This document shows positions 23,548 to 32,302 of a DNA stretch of 64,000 nucleotides, one piece after another. The translations under genes and the position numbers were made by a program. The stretch is from the NCBI RefSeq assembly GCF_018617485.1, contig NZ_JACSKH010000001.1, forward strand, positions 496,001-560,000. Direction: 5' to 3'. Source of the stretch: Exiguobacterium sp. s124 (GTDB lineage: Bacteria > Bacillota > Bacilli > Exiguobacteriales > Exiguobacteriaceae). Within the stretch, counting starts at the first letter, position 1, and each line of letters opens with the position of its first letter. The notes beneath the pieces are model-generated. The model saw only the letters and a list, made by a program, of their open reading frames with translations. It did not search any database and was not told the DNA's origin.

Positions 23548-24189
23548 TTATGAGTTCGTATTATAAAGTTCCGATTCAACCGCATGAACGGCGGCTGACC
23601 AAGAGCCGTAGCGATGTAAGATCGCTTTTGTCGAAGGTTTGTTGTTACGCTTCGCCCATTCCCGATATGCTTCGAATGAGAGGGAGAAGCCCATTTCCTG
23701 AATAGCTTCACGGAGCGCGTTGGAGAGTTCCGTTTTCGAATAGGTGACACTCGCCTCAAGTCCTGCCTCGGCACAGGCATCATGCCATGAACCGAATGTC
23801 TTGACGATATGATAATGGCTCGGTGCCTTCGGATGGAGCTTTCGCCATTGCTGATACTTCTTCAAGGTGATAATCGAGCCCATGTCTCGCGAATAAAGCG
23901 CAAGTGTCTCGATGATGTCCTCGCGTGTATACTTTGGCATTTTGTCTGGCAATTCGACAGTTGCTTCTCCATGCCATTCATAGCCTGCGATGGCAAGTGC
24001 CTCAGCCCATGACCCGAACTGTCTGATGATCGATTCAGGAGATGGCCAATTCTGTTCCATGGCAAAGCGACGATAGACAGAACGGCGCGGACGTTCCTTC
24101 AACAAGTCCCCGAGAAGGCGGATGCAATGGATCATCCTCTGCTGTTCAGTGGACAAGTGATGGGATTTAGTGGTTAGCGTTTGACTCAA
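23548..24189 (-). CDS. Homing-endonuclease-associated repeat protein without a nuclease domain
   Basis: A 213-residue protein with three copies of a helical repeat ending in F/Y-G-S-W-x-x-A-x-x-x-A: IIRQFGSWAEALAIAG, IVKTFGSWHDACAEAG and ILHRYGSWSAAVHAV. This repeat (HNH_repeat) is usually a DNA-binding appendage of HNH/homing endonucleases and Mrr-like proteins; no HNH or LAGLIDADG motif is present here. A role as a stand-alone DNA-binding protein is inferred. The TTG start at complement 24189 is chosen because GGAGG lies eight bases upstream; a TTG at 24216 would precede the ribosome site. Confidence 0.78.
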   Translation of the reverse strand: MSQTLTTKSHHLSTEQQRMIHCIRLLGDLLKERPRRSVYRRFAMEQNWPSPESIIRQFGSWAEALAIAGYEWHGEATVELPDKMPKYTREDIIETLALYSRDMGSIITLKKYQQWRKLHPKAPSHYHIVKTFGSWHDACAEAGLEASVTYSKTELSNALREAIQEMGFSLSFEAYREWAKRNNKPSTKAILHRYGSWSAAVHAVESELYNTNS

Positions 24190-24447
24190 TGATGGTTCCT
24201 CCTTCCGTGGACTCAAATATGAACCGACAAAGATGAAAAAAATGCTCCTACAATCATACTATCGGATGGTTTTTCGGATTTATTAACGTGATTTTGAAAA
24301 TTTTTAAACATATTCTAAGAAATGGATAGGTCTAAAGTCACAGAAAAAGATTTCAAAAAATGGTAACAGTTCTATTACAAATTAAATCGAATTTCGAGAT
24401 AAATGTAAACAAAAAGTTTTAATCAACCAAAAATGTCATATTTTTAT

Positions 24448-24503
24448 AAAAAAGTACCCAACTGGAGAAATGGGGTCATCGCCTTCGCTCCAGATGAGTA
24501 CCC
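24448..24503 (-). ncRNA. Candidate small RNA ending in a strong hairpin
   Basis: Reading the minus strand, a promoter is followed immediately by a 14-bp stem (24488-24501 with 24454-24467; one U-U mismatch, one wobble), a 20-base loop containing GACCCC, and a run of six T (24448-24453). The predicted RNA is about 55 nt. The stem pairs better as minus-strand RNA, which supports transcription in that direction. No ORF fits inside it. Confidence 0.5.
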
Positions 24504-24507
24504 TTCT

Positions 24508-24536
24508 ATAATAAATTTAATTTTCAGACTAATCAA
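24508..24536 (-). promoter_or_regulatory. Promoter of the candidate small RNA
   Basis: Minus strand: TTGATT (24531-24536), 17-bp spacer, TATTAT (24508-24513). There is no downstream gene on that strand for at least 250 bp other than the hairpin. Confidence 0.5.
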
Positions 24537-24573
24537 TCGAATATTGAAATTACATCAAAAAATTTTTAACAGC

Positions 24574-24603
24574 TGGTCAACGAAAGTCCAATTCTGCTAA
24601 AAT
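24574..24603 (+). promoter_or_regulatory. Promoter of uppP
   Basis: TGGTCA (24574-24579), 18-bp spacer, TAAAAT (24598-24603) with an extended TGC in front of the -10. Confidence 0.55.
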
Positions 24604-24642
24604 AGGCGCATTGAGTGAAAAACAGAAAAGAGGATTACCATT

Positions 24643-25455
24643 ATGACAGTTTGGTTATTTTATACGTTGCTCGGATTGATCCAAGGATTCACGGAGCCGA
24701 TTCCGATTTCATCAAGTGGACATCTTGTTATCTTCCAAGAATTATTTAACATCGACTTGCCGGGATTGTCATTTGAAGTTTTCGTAAATTTTGCTTCGCT
24801 CCTCGCGGTTTTGACGGTCTATCGTAAAGATGTCATCCGTCTCATCGTCAGTTTATGGACGTTCCTATTCAAGAAGGACCGAACGGAAGAAACGATGGTC
24901 GATGTGAAGTTTATCGGCTTGCTCCTCGTCGCAACGGTTCCAGCCGGTGTCCTCGGTGTCGTTTTCGGTGACTGGATCGGAGAAGTACTCGGTGGCGTCG
25001 CAACGGTCGGATATACGCTCATCATCACAGGTCTCGCGCTTTGGTTCATTCGAAATATGCGCGGAAATAAAGGGGACGGCGGTATCACGTTACGTGACGC
25101 CATCTTGATTGGACTTGCCCAAGCGGTAGCACTTATCCCAGGCATTAGTCGCTCTGGGGCGACTATCGTCATGGCGATGTTACTCGGAATCAAGCAGGAA
25201 TCAGCACTTCGTTTCTCATTCTTCCTGTTCATCCCGATCAGTCTCGGCACGATGATTTTGGACGGTCCGTCTTTGTTTACGAACCCAGAGACGCGTGACT
25301 TGTTCGGCCCGCTCATCTTAGCGTTCATCGCTTCTTATGCATTGACCGCGATTTCTTTGAAGTGGTTCCAACACATCATGGCCAAAGGTGAACTGAAGTA
25401 TTTCTCATATTATTGCTGGATTGTCGGGCTTCTTGTCGTCCTCTTTCTCGCATAA
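24643..25455 (+). CDS. uppP: Undecaprenyl-diphosphatase
   Basis: Integral membrane phosphatase (BacA) that recycles undecaprenyl pyrophosphate to the monophosphate carrier for peptidoglycan and wall polymers; overproduction gives bacitracin resistance. The 270-residue protein has the two family motifs: GLIQGFTEPIPISSSGH near the N-terminus and ALIPGISRSGAT in the middle, plus 7-8 membrane helices. ATG 24643 has a modest AGAGGAT ribosome site. Single gene ending in a terminator. Confidence 0.95.
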   Translation: MTVWLFYTLLGLIQGFTEPIPISSSGHLVIFQELFNIDLPGLSFEVFVNFASLLAVLTVYRKDVIRLIVSLWTFLFKKDRTEETMVDVKFIGLLLVATVPAGVLGVVFGDWIGEVLGGVATVGYTLIITGLALWFIRNMRGNKGDGGITLRDAILIGLAQAVALIPGISRSGATIVMAMLLGIKQESALRFSFFLFIPISLGTMILDGPSLFTNPETRDLFGPLILAFIASYALTAISLKWFQHIMAKGELKYFSYYCWIVGLLVVLFLA

Positions 25456-25460
25456 TCGAG

Positions 25461-25488
25461 GCGCTACTCACACGAGTGGCGCTTTTTG
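25461..25488 (+). terminator. Intrinsic terminator of uppP
   Basis: A 9-bp stem with one wobble (25461-25469 with 25474-25482) followed by five T. Confidence 0.85.
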
Positions 25489-25490
25489 TT

Positions 25491-25520
25491 TTGCGAAATA
25501 AAAATAATTGCGATACAGTA
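25491..25520 (+). promoter_or_regulatory. Promoter of the riboflavin operon leader
   Basis: TTGCGA (25491-25496), 18-bp spacer, TACAGT (25515-25520), just ahead of the riboswitch. Confidence 0.5.
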
Positions 25521-25539
25521 AATCTGTACAAACAAATAT

Positions 25540-25675
25540 TCCTTCGGGGTCGGGTGAAATTCCCAACCGGCGGTGATGGGCCATGCCCTAAGTCCGTGAC
25601 CCGGGCGCACGTGTGCGAACGGTGGATCTAGTGAGACTCTAGAGCCGACAGTATAGTCTGGATGGGAGAAGGAAC
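25540..25675 (+). promoter_or_regulatory. FMN riboswitch (RFN element)
   Basis: The highly conserved RFN blocks are all readable: CGGGTGAAATTCCCAACC, GGCGGTGATGGG, the GAGCCGACAGTATAGTCTGG core and GGATGGGAGAAGGA. The P1 stem is TTCCTTC (25540-25546) with GAAGGAA (25669-25675). It senses FMN and controls the downstream rib operon. Between it and ribD are further hairpins (AACAGGT/ACCTGTT at about 25684-25705 and a TTCGTC/GACGAA stem) that may form the switching platform. Confidence 0.97.
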
Positions 25676-25772
25676 AAAAAAACAGGTTCGCGTGACCTGT
25701 TCTTCGTCGTACGCTTTTCTGTAAAGAAAACGTTTATTTGGCTTGCCCAAAAGCGACGAAAACCCTCCCACC

Positions 25773-25808
25773 AAGACCCTAAGGACCTTTTCCTTAGGGT
25801 CTTTTGTT
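25773..25808 (+). terminator. Riboswitch-controlled terminator
   Basis: A 13-bp perfect stem (25773-25785 with 25791-25803), five-base loop, then a TTTTGTTT tail, 26 bp before ribD. Confidence 0.88.
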
Positions 25809-25833
25809 TGTACGGAAAAAAGGAGGGAGAACG

Positions 25834-26898
25834 ATGAAACAGTACATGAAACAGGCCATCCAATTGGCGAAATCGGCTGATGGACAGACTGGGGCGAACC
25901 CGCTCGTCGGTGCCGTTCTCGTCAAAGACGGTCGCATCGTCGGGCTAGGCGCCCATCTCAAGGCAGGCGAACCGCATGCCGAGGATCATGCAATCAAGAT
26001 GGCAGGTGCGGCAGCGTACGGGGCAACACTTTTCGTCACGCTTGAGCCGTGCTCGCATCACGGGAAAACACCACCGTGCGCCGACTTGATTGTAGAGTCC
26101 GGAATCAAACGGGTCGTCATCGCCATGGAGGACCCGAACCCGCTCGTTGCCGGAAAAGGAATCATGCGTCTCCGGTCGGCTGGGGTCGAGGTCGAAGTCG
26201 GACTGCTTGAAGATGAAGCAAGGGAATTGAATCCAGCGTTCTTGCGAGCGCTCGAGACGAAACGACCGTACGTCATCTTAAAGACGGCGACGAGCATCGA
26301 CGGGAAAGTTGCCTTGGAGTCGGGGGAGAGCCAGTGGGTGACGAGTTCGGAAGCTCGTCGTGACGTTCATGAACTACGCGCGACAGTCGATGCGATTTTG
26401 ACGGGGATTGGAACGGTGCTCGCCGATGATCCGGCACTGACCGTTCGATTGGACCGAGAGACACGTCAGCCGAAGCGAGTCGTCCTCGACCGTGATCTTC
26501 GCTTGCCACTTGCGAGCACGCTTGCTCGAACGGCTGAAGACGTACCGGTCCTTCTGTTCACTTCGTCAGACGATGAAGAGAGACGGGAACGGGCGCGTGC
26601 TATGGGCATCGAGCTATTCGATTATACGTCACTCGGGAGCATGCTCGAGACATTGTACGCGAACGGGGTTGGGCGCTTGTTGGTGGAGGCGGGACCGACG
26701 CTTGTCACATCGCTTCTTGACGGGGGCTATGTCGATGAATGGGTCGCCTATCAATCACCGCGCGTATTCGGCGGGAAGAACGGCATCTATCGCTCGCAGC
26801 AGGAAGGCTCGATCGATGCGATTGCTCGCTTTGGCATTCATCAGGTCGAGACGATTGGACCCGATCTGAAAGTTGTCCTTCGAAAGGAGGCGCTCTGA
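25834..26898 (+). CDS. ribD: Bifunctional pyrimidine deaminase/reductase
   Basis: Performs the deaminase and reductase steps of riboflavin synthesis on the pyrimidine intermediates derived from GTP. Of 354 residues, about 1-145 form the zinc deaminase (HAED with catalytic Glu, then PCSHHGKTPPC zinc ligands) and about 147-354 the NADPH-dependent reductase (KTATSIDGKVA, ILTGIGTVLADDPALTVR). The usual HAE(V) is HAED here, a minor deviation. ATG 25834 follows AAAGGAGGGAGAA. First gene of ribD-ribE-ribBA-ribH. Confidence 0.96.
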   Translation: MKQYMKQAIQLAKSADGQTGANPLVGAVLVKDGRIVGLGAHLKAGEPHAEDHAIKMAGAAAYGATLFVTLEPCSHHGKTPPCADLIVESGIKRVVIAMEDPNPLVAGKGIMRLRSAGVEVEVGLLEDEARELNPAFLRALETKRPYVILKTATSIDGKVALESGESQWVTSSEARRDVHELRATVDAILTGIGTVLADDPALTVRLDRETRQPKRVVLDRDLRLPLASTLARTAEDVPVLLFTSSDDEERRERARAMGIELFDYTSLGSMLETLYANGVGRLLVEAGPTLVTSLLDGGYVDEWVAYQSPRVFGGKNGIYRSQQEGSIDAIARFGIHQVETIGPDLKVVLRKEAL

Positions 26899-27539
26899 TG
26901 TTTACCGGAATCGTAGAAGAAATCGGTTCGGTCAAAGCGGTGAAGCGAAATGGACCGTCCTTACGGCTCGTCCTGTCAGGTACGAAAGTGCTCGAGGACG
27001 TGAAGGGCGGGGACAGCATTGCGGTGAACGGGATTTGTCTGACGGTCACGACGTTTGACGCGTCGACGTTCGCTGTTGATGTGATGCCAGAGACGTTGAA
27101 AGCCTCCAGTTTAGATGGGGTCAAGCCGGGCACACGAGTCAATCTGGAGCGGGCGATGCCAGCGGACGGACGATTCGGTGGGCATTTCGTGTCCGGACAC
27201 GTCGACGGCGTCGGACGCATCGCCAAGAAACGTCCACTCGCGAATGCCGTATATGTCGACATTCAATGCGACCGTTCGCTTCTTTCATACATCGTGCCGA
27301 AGGGAGCGATTTCTGTGGACGGGACAAGTCTGACCGTATTTGATGTATCAGAACGTGGATTTACCCTGTCCTTGATCCCGCACACATATAGCGAGACCGT
27401 TCTCGGATCGAAGCATGTCGGCGACTCTGTCAATTTGGAATGTGATCTGTTAGCAAAATATATGGAAAAATTAGTCGGGCAGTCGAAGATGACACTCGAG
27501 TCTTTGGCATCACAAGGCTATGGAAAGGCGGGATGGTAA
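26898..27539 (+). CDS. ribE: Riboflavin synthase alpha subunit
   Basis: Dismutates two 6,7-dimethyl-8-ribityllumazine molecules to riboflavin. The 213-residue protein shows the duplicated lumazine-binding barrel: MFTGIVEEIG and GICLTVT in the first half, GRIAKK and GTSLTVF in the second, and the GGHFVSGHVDG linker. ATG 26898 overlaps the ribD stop by one base with AAAGGAGG upstream. A longer upstream frame is a shadow of ribD. Confidence 0.96.
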   Translation: MFTGIVEEIGSVKAVKRNGPSLRLVLSGTKVLEDVKGGDSIAVNGICLTVTTFDASTFAVDVMPETLKASSLDGVKPGTRVNLERAMPADGRFGGHFVSGHVDGVGRIAKKRPLANAVYVDIQCDRSLLSYIVPKGAISVDGTSLTVFDVSERGFTLSLIPHTYSETVLGSKHVGDSVNLECDLLAKYMEKLVGQSKMTLESLASQGYGKAGW

Positions 27540-28714
27540 TGTTTGATTCGATCGATCGAGCGATTGAAGAGTTAAGACGCGGACGTCCCATCATCGTTGT
27601 CGATGACGAGGACCGTGAGAATGAAGGTGACTTTGTCGTGCTCGGTGACAAGATGACACCTGAGACGATGAACTTTTTAATCACGGAAGGAAAAGGACTC
27701 GTCTGTGCAGCCGTCGCCGAGGAAGTCACGGCACGCCTTGACCTTGTGCCAATGGTGACGAACAGTACGGACCCACATGGGACGGCATTTACGGTCAGTG
27801 TTGACCATGTCGATTCGACGACAGGCATCTCTGCGAGCGAGCGCTCCCATACCGTTCGCGAATTGGCGAACCCGTCATCACGTCCGTCTGACTTTCAACG
27901 CCCAGGACACCTTTTCCCACTCATCGCCAAAAAAGGAGGCGTCTCCGTGCGCCGTGGCCATACGGAAGCGTCCGTCGATTTGGCACGACTTGCAGGCAGT
28001 GAACCAGTAGCCGTCATCTGTGAAATCATTCGTGAAGACGGGGAGATGGCCCGCGTACCGGACTTGGTGCAAGTCGCCAAACGTCACGAATTGGCCTTCA
28101 TCACAATCGAGGCATTGGTCCGATATATGGAGACAAACCTTGTCACGCGCGAAGCGGACGTGTCACTTCCCTCATCAAAAGGCGCGTTTCGGATGATCGG
28201 ATACGCGAACCGATTCGACCGACACGAGCACGTCGCACTCGTGACCGAGACGCTGTCGGACGTCCCGCTCGTTCGAATTCATTCGGAATGTTTGACGGGA
28301 GACGTCTTCGGGTCGTTCCGATGTGATTGCGGTCCACAACTCGATGCTGCTATCGGTCGAATCGAACAGGAGTCGGGCATCGTCCTTTATATGCGCCAAG
28401 AAGGACGAGGGATCGGACTCGTGAACAAATTGAAAGCATACGCCTTGCAAGAGGAAGGGTTAGACACGGTCGAGGCGAACGAGGCGCTCGGATTCCATCC
28501 CGACATGCGTGACTATCGTGTCAGTGCGGCGATGCTCCGCGACCTCGGAGTGACCCGTGTTCGACTCATGACGAACAACCCAGAAAAAGTCGATGCCTTA
28601 GAATCATGTGGCATCACCGTCGTCGAACGTGTCCCGCTTCATGTCGGCGCGCACGAAGCGAACGAGTCATATCGAATGACGAAACAACTCAAAATGAATC
28701 ATATCGGAGGATGA
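27539..28714 (+). CDS. ribBA: Bifunctional DHBP synthase/GTP cyclohydrolase II
   Basis: Supplies both precursors of the pathway. The 391-residue protein has an N-terminal RibB domain (about 1-200; [11 protein letters not shown] acidic loop) and a C-terminal RibA domain (about 205-391) with zinc ligands in [17 protein letters not shown] and the catalytic RQEGRGIGL loop. ATG 27539 overlaps the ribE stop (TAATG); an in-frame ATG at 27533 is possible. RNA-level control is through the FMN riboswitch. Confidence 0.95.
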   Translation: MFDSIDRAIEELRRGRPIIVVDDEDRENEGDFVVLGDKMTPETMNFLITEGKGLVCAAVAEEVTARLDLVPMVTNSTDPHGTAFTVSVDHVDSTTGISASERSHTVRELANPSSRPSDFQRPGHLFPLIAKKGGVSVRRGHTEASVDLARLAGSEPVAVICEIIREDGEMARVPDLVQVAKRHELAFITIEALVRYMETNLVTREADVSLPSSKGAFRMIGYANRFDRHEHVALVTETLSDVPLVRIHSECLTGDVFGSFRCDCGPQLDAAIGRIEQESGIVLYMRQEGRGIGLVNKLKAYALQEEGLDTVEANEALGFHPDMRDYRVSAAMLRDLGVTRVRLMTNNPEKVDALESCGITVVERVPLHVGAHEANESYRMTKQLKMNHIGG

Positions 28715-28719
28715 ATGAG

Positions 28720-29184
28720 ATGACATATACATTTGAAGGAAACTTAGTTGGAGAAGGCTTAAAGATTGGAATCGTCGTCGGACGATTTAACGACTTGATT
28801 ACGATGCGTCTACTCGATGGAGCGAAGGATGCGCTGAAGCGTCACGGCGTGAAAGAAGAGGACGTCTCGCTCGCTTTCGTCCCGGGTGCGTTCGAGCTCC
28901 CGCTCGTTGCGAAAAAAATGGCGATGAGCAAAAAATACGATGCGGTCATCACGCTCGGTGCCGTCATCCGTGGCGCAACCCCGCACTTTGATTATGTGTG
29001 TAACGAAGCGGCCAAAGGAATCGCGCAAGCGAGTTATCAATCGGAGGTCCCAGTCATCTTTGGCGTATTGACGACGGAAACGATCGAACAGGCGATTGAA
29101 CGGGCTGGTACGAAAGCGGGAAACAAAGGTTGGGAAGCGGCGACATCAGCCATTGAAATGGCGAACTTATTGAAGCAAGTGTGA
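28720..29184 (+). CDS. ribH: 6,7-dimethyl-8-ribityllumazine synthase
   Basis: Condenses DHBP and the ribityl-aminopyrimidine; forms icosahedral 60-mers in Bacilli. The 154-residue sequence has [31 protein letters not shown] and [11 protein letters not shown], all family blocks. ATG 28720 is chosen because GGAGG (28706-28710) lies nine bases upstream; ATG 28711 abuts it. Last gene of the operon. Confidence 0.96.
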   Translation: MTYTFEGNLVGEGLKIGIVVGRFNDLITMRLLDGAKDALKRHGVKEEDVSLAFVPGAFELPLVAKKMAMSKKYDAVITLGAVIRGATPHFDYVCNEAAKGIAQASYQSEVPVIFGVLTTETIEQAIERAGTKAGNKGWEAATSAIEMANLLKQV

Positions 29185-29189
29185 TGTCG

Positions 29190-29217
29190 AACCGGGTGCA
29201 TCGTCACCCGGTTTTTC
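29190..29217 (+). terminator. Intrinsic terminator of the rib operon
   Basis: A 9-bp perfect stem (29190-29198 with 29205-29213), six-base loop, five T. Confidence 0.9.
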
Positions 29218-29311
29218 AATTGGGATAAGCAGGGTAAAAAGACTGAAAATTGGGTAAAATAAACTCATGGAACGATTGATTTCATTTCAGACAATAAGGG
29301 AGGTTTGGCAC

Positions 29312-30547
29312 ATGGCAACTTCGCATGAATCATTGACGTTACAGTTACAACAACAAGAGCGACTCCATCACCTGCTTTCGTCACTCCTCAATCGCTTTTT
29401 AACAACAGAGATTGCGGATTTCAAAAAGCGGGTTGACCAGTCGCTAGCCGAACTTGGACATTATTTCGCGGTCGACCGCGTCTATGTCTTCGATTACGAT
29501 TTCACGAACCAGGTTTGTCACAACACGTTCGAGTGGTGCGCCGAAGGCATCACCGCCGAAATGGACAATCTTCAAGACGTGCCAATCGATGTGTTGCCCG
29601 AATGGGTCAACACCCATGTCGCGGGTGAGACGATGTATATTCCCCGCGTGGCTGATTTACCAGAAAATAGTGTCGTCCGCGGGATTCTCGAACCGCAATC
29701 CATTCAAAGCCTGCTCGCAGTCCCGATGATGCAAGGGAAGACGTGCCAAGGGTTTGTCGGGTTTGATTCCGTCGTCTCGGAACGGACGTACACGGAGTAC
29801 GAACAACAGGCACTGCAAGACTTCAGTAATGCACTTCTCGGGGCGGTTGAACGACACCGGATCGAGGCGGGACGCGAAGAAGCACAGCGTATCCTTGCCG
29901 AGCGGGAAAAAGAAATGATCGATTATCAAGAAGGACTCGTCCGTACATTGTTACGCCTGTCAGCACTCCGCAACAATGAGACGGGGAACCATATCGAGCG
30001 GGTGCAGGATTTGTCGACGCTCTTTGCGACGATTTTATATGATCACCATCATCCGGATGTGTCTCCTCTTTTCATCGAAGGGATTCGACTCGCGGCACCG
30101 CTTCATGATATCGGAAAGATCTCTGTCCCGGATGCGATCTTATTGAAGGCGAATAAGCTATCCGATCAGGAATGGGTATTCATGAAAGATCACGTGCGCG
30201 TCGGGGGCGAGGTGTTGAAGGATTTACAAACACAGTTTCCTCAAAACTACTTTATCCAGATGGCTTACCAGATTGCCCTCTATCATCATGAACGTTGGGA
30301 CGGGACGGGATATATTAAAGGCTTAAAAGGGGAAGAAATCCCACTTGCGGCACGAATCGTCACCATCATCGACGTCTATGACGCCCTTCGTACGGTCCGC
30401 CCGTATAAACCTGCCTTCTCACATGAAGACTCAATTGTAGCGATGAAAGACATGAACGGAGCGTTCGATCCGACGCTATTTGAACTGTTCTTGCTACATC
30501 AAGAAGAGATGGCGATCATGTTCGAACAAACATTTAAAACGCATTAA
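29312..30547 (+). CDS. GAF-HD-GYP cyclic-di-GMP phosphodiesterase
   Basis: A 411-residue cytoplasmic protein. Residues about 25-190 form a GAF sensor; a coiled linker (HRIEAGREEAQRILAEREKE) leads to an HD-GYP domain (about 215-405) with HDIGK, the second-His block HHERWDGTGY and GLKGEEIP. The third residue of the GYP triad is Ile rather than Pro, a common variant. It probably degrades c-di-GMP to pGpG or GMP. ATG 29312 has GGGAGG eight bases upstream; an in-frame ATG at 29267 precedes this site and is rejected. Confidence 0.9.
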   Translation: MATSHESLTLQLQQQERLHHLLSSLLNRFLTTEIADFKKRVDQSLAELGHYFAVDRVYVFDYDFTNQVCHNTFEWCAEGITAEMDNLQDVPIDVLPEWVNTHVAGETMYIPRVADLPENSVVRGILEPQSIQSLLAVPMMQGKTCQGFVGFDSVVSERTYTEYEQQALQDFSNALLGAVERHRIEAGREEAQRILAEREKEMIDYQEGLVRTLLRLSALRNNETGNHIERVQDLSTLFATILYDHHHPDVSPLFIEGIRLAAPLHDIGKISVPDAILLKANKLSDQEWVFMKDHVRVGGEVLKDLQTQFPQNYFIQMAYQIALYHHERWDGTGYIKGLKGEEIPLAARIVTIIDVYDALRTVRPYKPAFSHEDSIVAMKDMNGAFDPTLFELFLLHQEEMAIMFEQTFKTH

Positions 30548-30553
30548 ATCAAA

Positions 30554-30586
30554 AGAGACGCTCCCGAGGGAACGTCTCTATTTTGA
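30554..30586. terminator. Bidirectional terminator
   Basis: AGAGACG (30554-30560) with CGTCTCT (30573-30579), inner CCC/GGG, flanked by A-rich and T-rich arms. It separates the convergent HD-GYP and P5C dehydrogenase genes. Confidence 0.8.
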
Positions 30587-32131
30587 TTAGAACGTTTCAG
30601 ATGTCGTCTTCGCTTGCATGTGGAGTTGGATGTAATCCGGGCCACCTGCTTTTGAATCCGTTCCTGACATGTTGAATCCACCGAATGGCTGGTAACCGAC
30701 GATTGCGCCAGTGCAACCACGGTTGAAGTAAAGGTTACCGACATGGAAGTTTTGGCGAGCGAACTCTTGGTTCGAGCGGTCACGCGTAAGAACCGCACCA
30801 GTCAAGCCGTACTCTGTGTTGTTCGCGATATCGATCGCTTCTTTGAAATCTTTCGCTTTTGTGAACGCAACGACAGGTCCGAAGATCTCTTCTTGCATGA
30901 GACGCGCTTTCGGATCGACGTCTGCGACAACTGTCGGCTCGATGAAATAGCCTGTTGAATCATCCGCTTTTCCGCCAGCGACGATGCGTCCTTCTTCTTT
31001 GGCGACATCGAAATACGATGTGATTTTTTTGAAGGCCGCTGCGTCGATGACAGGTCCCATGAAGTGTTCGTTCTTCTCTGTGTTGCCGACAGAGAGTTCG
31101 TTCGTAAGTTCGACGACGCGGTCAAGTACCGTGTCATACACACTGTCGACGATGACGGCACGTGAACAAGCCGAACATTTCTGACCTGAGAAACCGAATG
31201 CCGATTTGACAATCGATTGTGCAGCGAGTTCGAGATCCGCTGACTCGTCGACGACAATCGTATCTTTTCCGCCCATCTCTGCGATGACGCGTTTGAGCCA
31301 GATTTGACCTTCGTTCAATTTAGAAGCACGCTCGTTGATGCGCAAGCCCACATCACGTGAGCCAGTGAAACTGATGAAGCGTGTCTTCGGATGGTCGACG
31401 AGGTAGTCACCGACTTCTGCCCCAGGTCCTGGGATGAAGTTGAGTACGCCTTTTGGAAGACCTGCTTCTTCCATCACTTCGACGAATTTCGCAGCGACGA
31501 TTGGTGTCGTCGAAGCTGGCTTCAAGAGAATCGTATTACCGGCAACGATTGCCGCAACAGCTGTACCGGCCATGATTGCGAACGGGAAGTTCCATGGGCT
31601 GATGACGATCCCAACCCCGAGTGGGATGTAGTCATAACGGTTATATTCGCCTGGACGGCTCTCGACTTTCTTACCTGGCTTGAGTTCGAGCATTTGACGT
31701 GCATAGTATTCCATGAAGTCGATTGCTTCTGCCGTATCCGCATCCGCTTCGTTCCATGGCTTACCAGCCTCTTTGACGAGGTAAGCCGAGAATTCGTGCT
31801 TACGTTTGCGGACGATGTTCGCCGCTTTGAACAAGACGTCTGCACGGACGGCTGGGTCGACGTGGCGCCATGAGTCGAACGCTGTGAGTGCTTCTTGCAT
31901 CGCACGTTCTGCGAGCTCTTGGTTCGCTTTCGAGACGCGACCAATCACTTCTTCTTTGTTCGCTGGGTTGTAAGACGTGATTTTTCCTTCCGTCGTAACC
32001 TTTTCCCCACCGATTACGAGCGGATAGTCTTTACCAAGCTCACCGTTCACTTTCTCGATTGCCGCTTGGATCGCATCGGCATTCTCTTTTTGTGTAAAGT
32101 CTGTGAATGGTTCATGTTTGTATGGAATCAT
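30587..32131 (-). CDS. rocA: 1-pyrroline-5-carboxylate dehydrogenase
   Basis: NAD+-dependent oxidation of glutamate semialdehyde to glutamate, the last step of proline and arginine breakdown. The 514-residue protein has full RocA/PutC length, with the aldehyde dehydrogenase Glu in [12 protein letters not shown], catalytic Cys in [12 protein letters not shown], and the NAD-binding ISPWNFP and FTGSRDVG motifs. No proline dehydrogenase or arginase gene is adjacent. A cre-like palindrome upstream suggests catabolite repression. GGGGAACGAGA precedes the start. Confidence 0.94.
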   Translation of the reverse strand: MIPYKHEPFTDFTQKENADAIQAAIEKVNGELGKDYPLVIGGEKVTTEGKITSYNPANKEEVIGRVSKANQELAERAMQEALTAFDSWRHVDPAVRADVLFKAANIVRKRKHEFSAYLVKEAGKPWNEADADTAEAIDFMEYYARQMLELKPGKKVESRPGEYNRYDYIPLGVGIVISPWNFPFAIMAGTAVAAIVAGNTILLKPASTTPIVAAKFVEVMEEAGLPKGVLNFIPGPGAEVGDYLVDHPKTRFISFTGSRDVGLRINERASKLNEGQIWLKRVIAEMGGKDTIVVDESADLELAAQSIVKSAFGFSGQKCSACSRAVIVDSVYDTVLDRVVELTNELSVGNTEKNEHFMGPVIDAAAFKKITSYFDVAKEEGRIVAGGKADDSTGYFIEPTVVADVDPKARLMQEEIFGPVVAFTKAKDFKEAIDIANNTEYGLTGAVLTRDRSNQEFARQNFHVGNLYFNRGCTGAIVGYQPFGGFNMSGTDSKAGGPDYIQLHMQAKTTSETF

Positions 32132-32160
32132 TCTCGTTCCCCCTTAAAGTGATGTTGAGC

Positions 32161-32176
32161 GTTAAAGCGCTTACGT
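32161..32176. promoter_or_regulatory. cre-like palindrome upstream of the P5C dehydrogenase gene
   Basis: GTTAAAGCGCTTACGT; the core AAGCGCTT is palindromic and cre-like but two consensus positions differ. It lies 30-45 bp upstream of the start, downstream of a possible minus-strand -10 (TACAAT, 32181-32186). Confidence 0.45.
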
Positions 32177-32302
32177 CTGTATTGTATCGAAATTATCGTA
32201 GAAATCCTAGTGAAACAATTTTCCAGAAACACATGCCATTGGAGCGACAATTCGAGACATGGTAGGATGAGGGAGAACACGGCTTTAGAAAGGACGAACA
32301 AC

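Larger units (their letters stand above)
24217..24642. other. AT-rich intergenic region
   Basis: About 425 bp without a credible protein gene. It is markedly AT-rich. It holds the candidate minus-strand small RNA (24448-24503) with its promoter, and the uppP promoter near the right end. Nothing else is recognisable. Confidence 0.7.

Noticed and set aside
24232-24285. 17-codon ORF starting ATGAAAAAAATG in the AT-rich region
   Set aside because: No ribosome site and no hydrophobic or conserved pattern.
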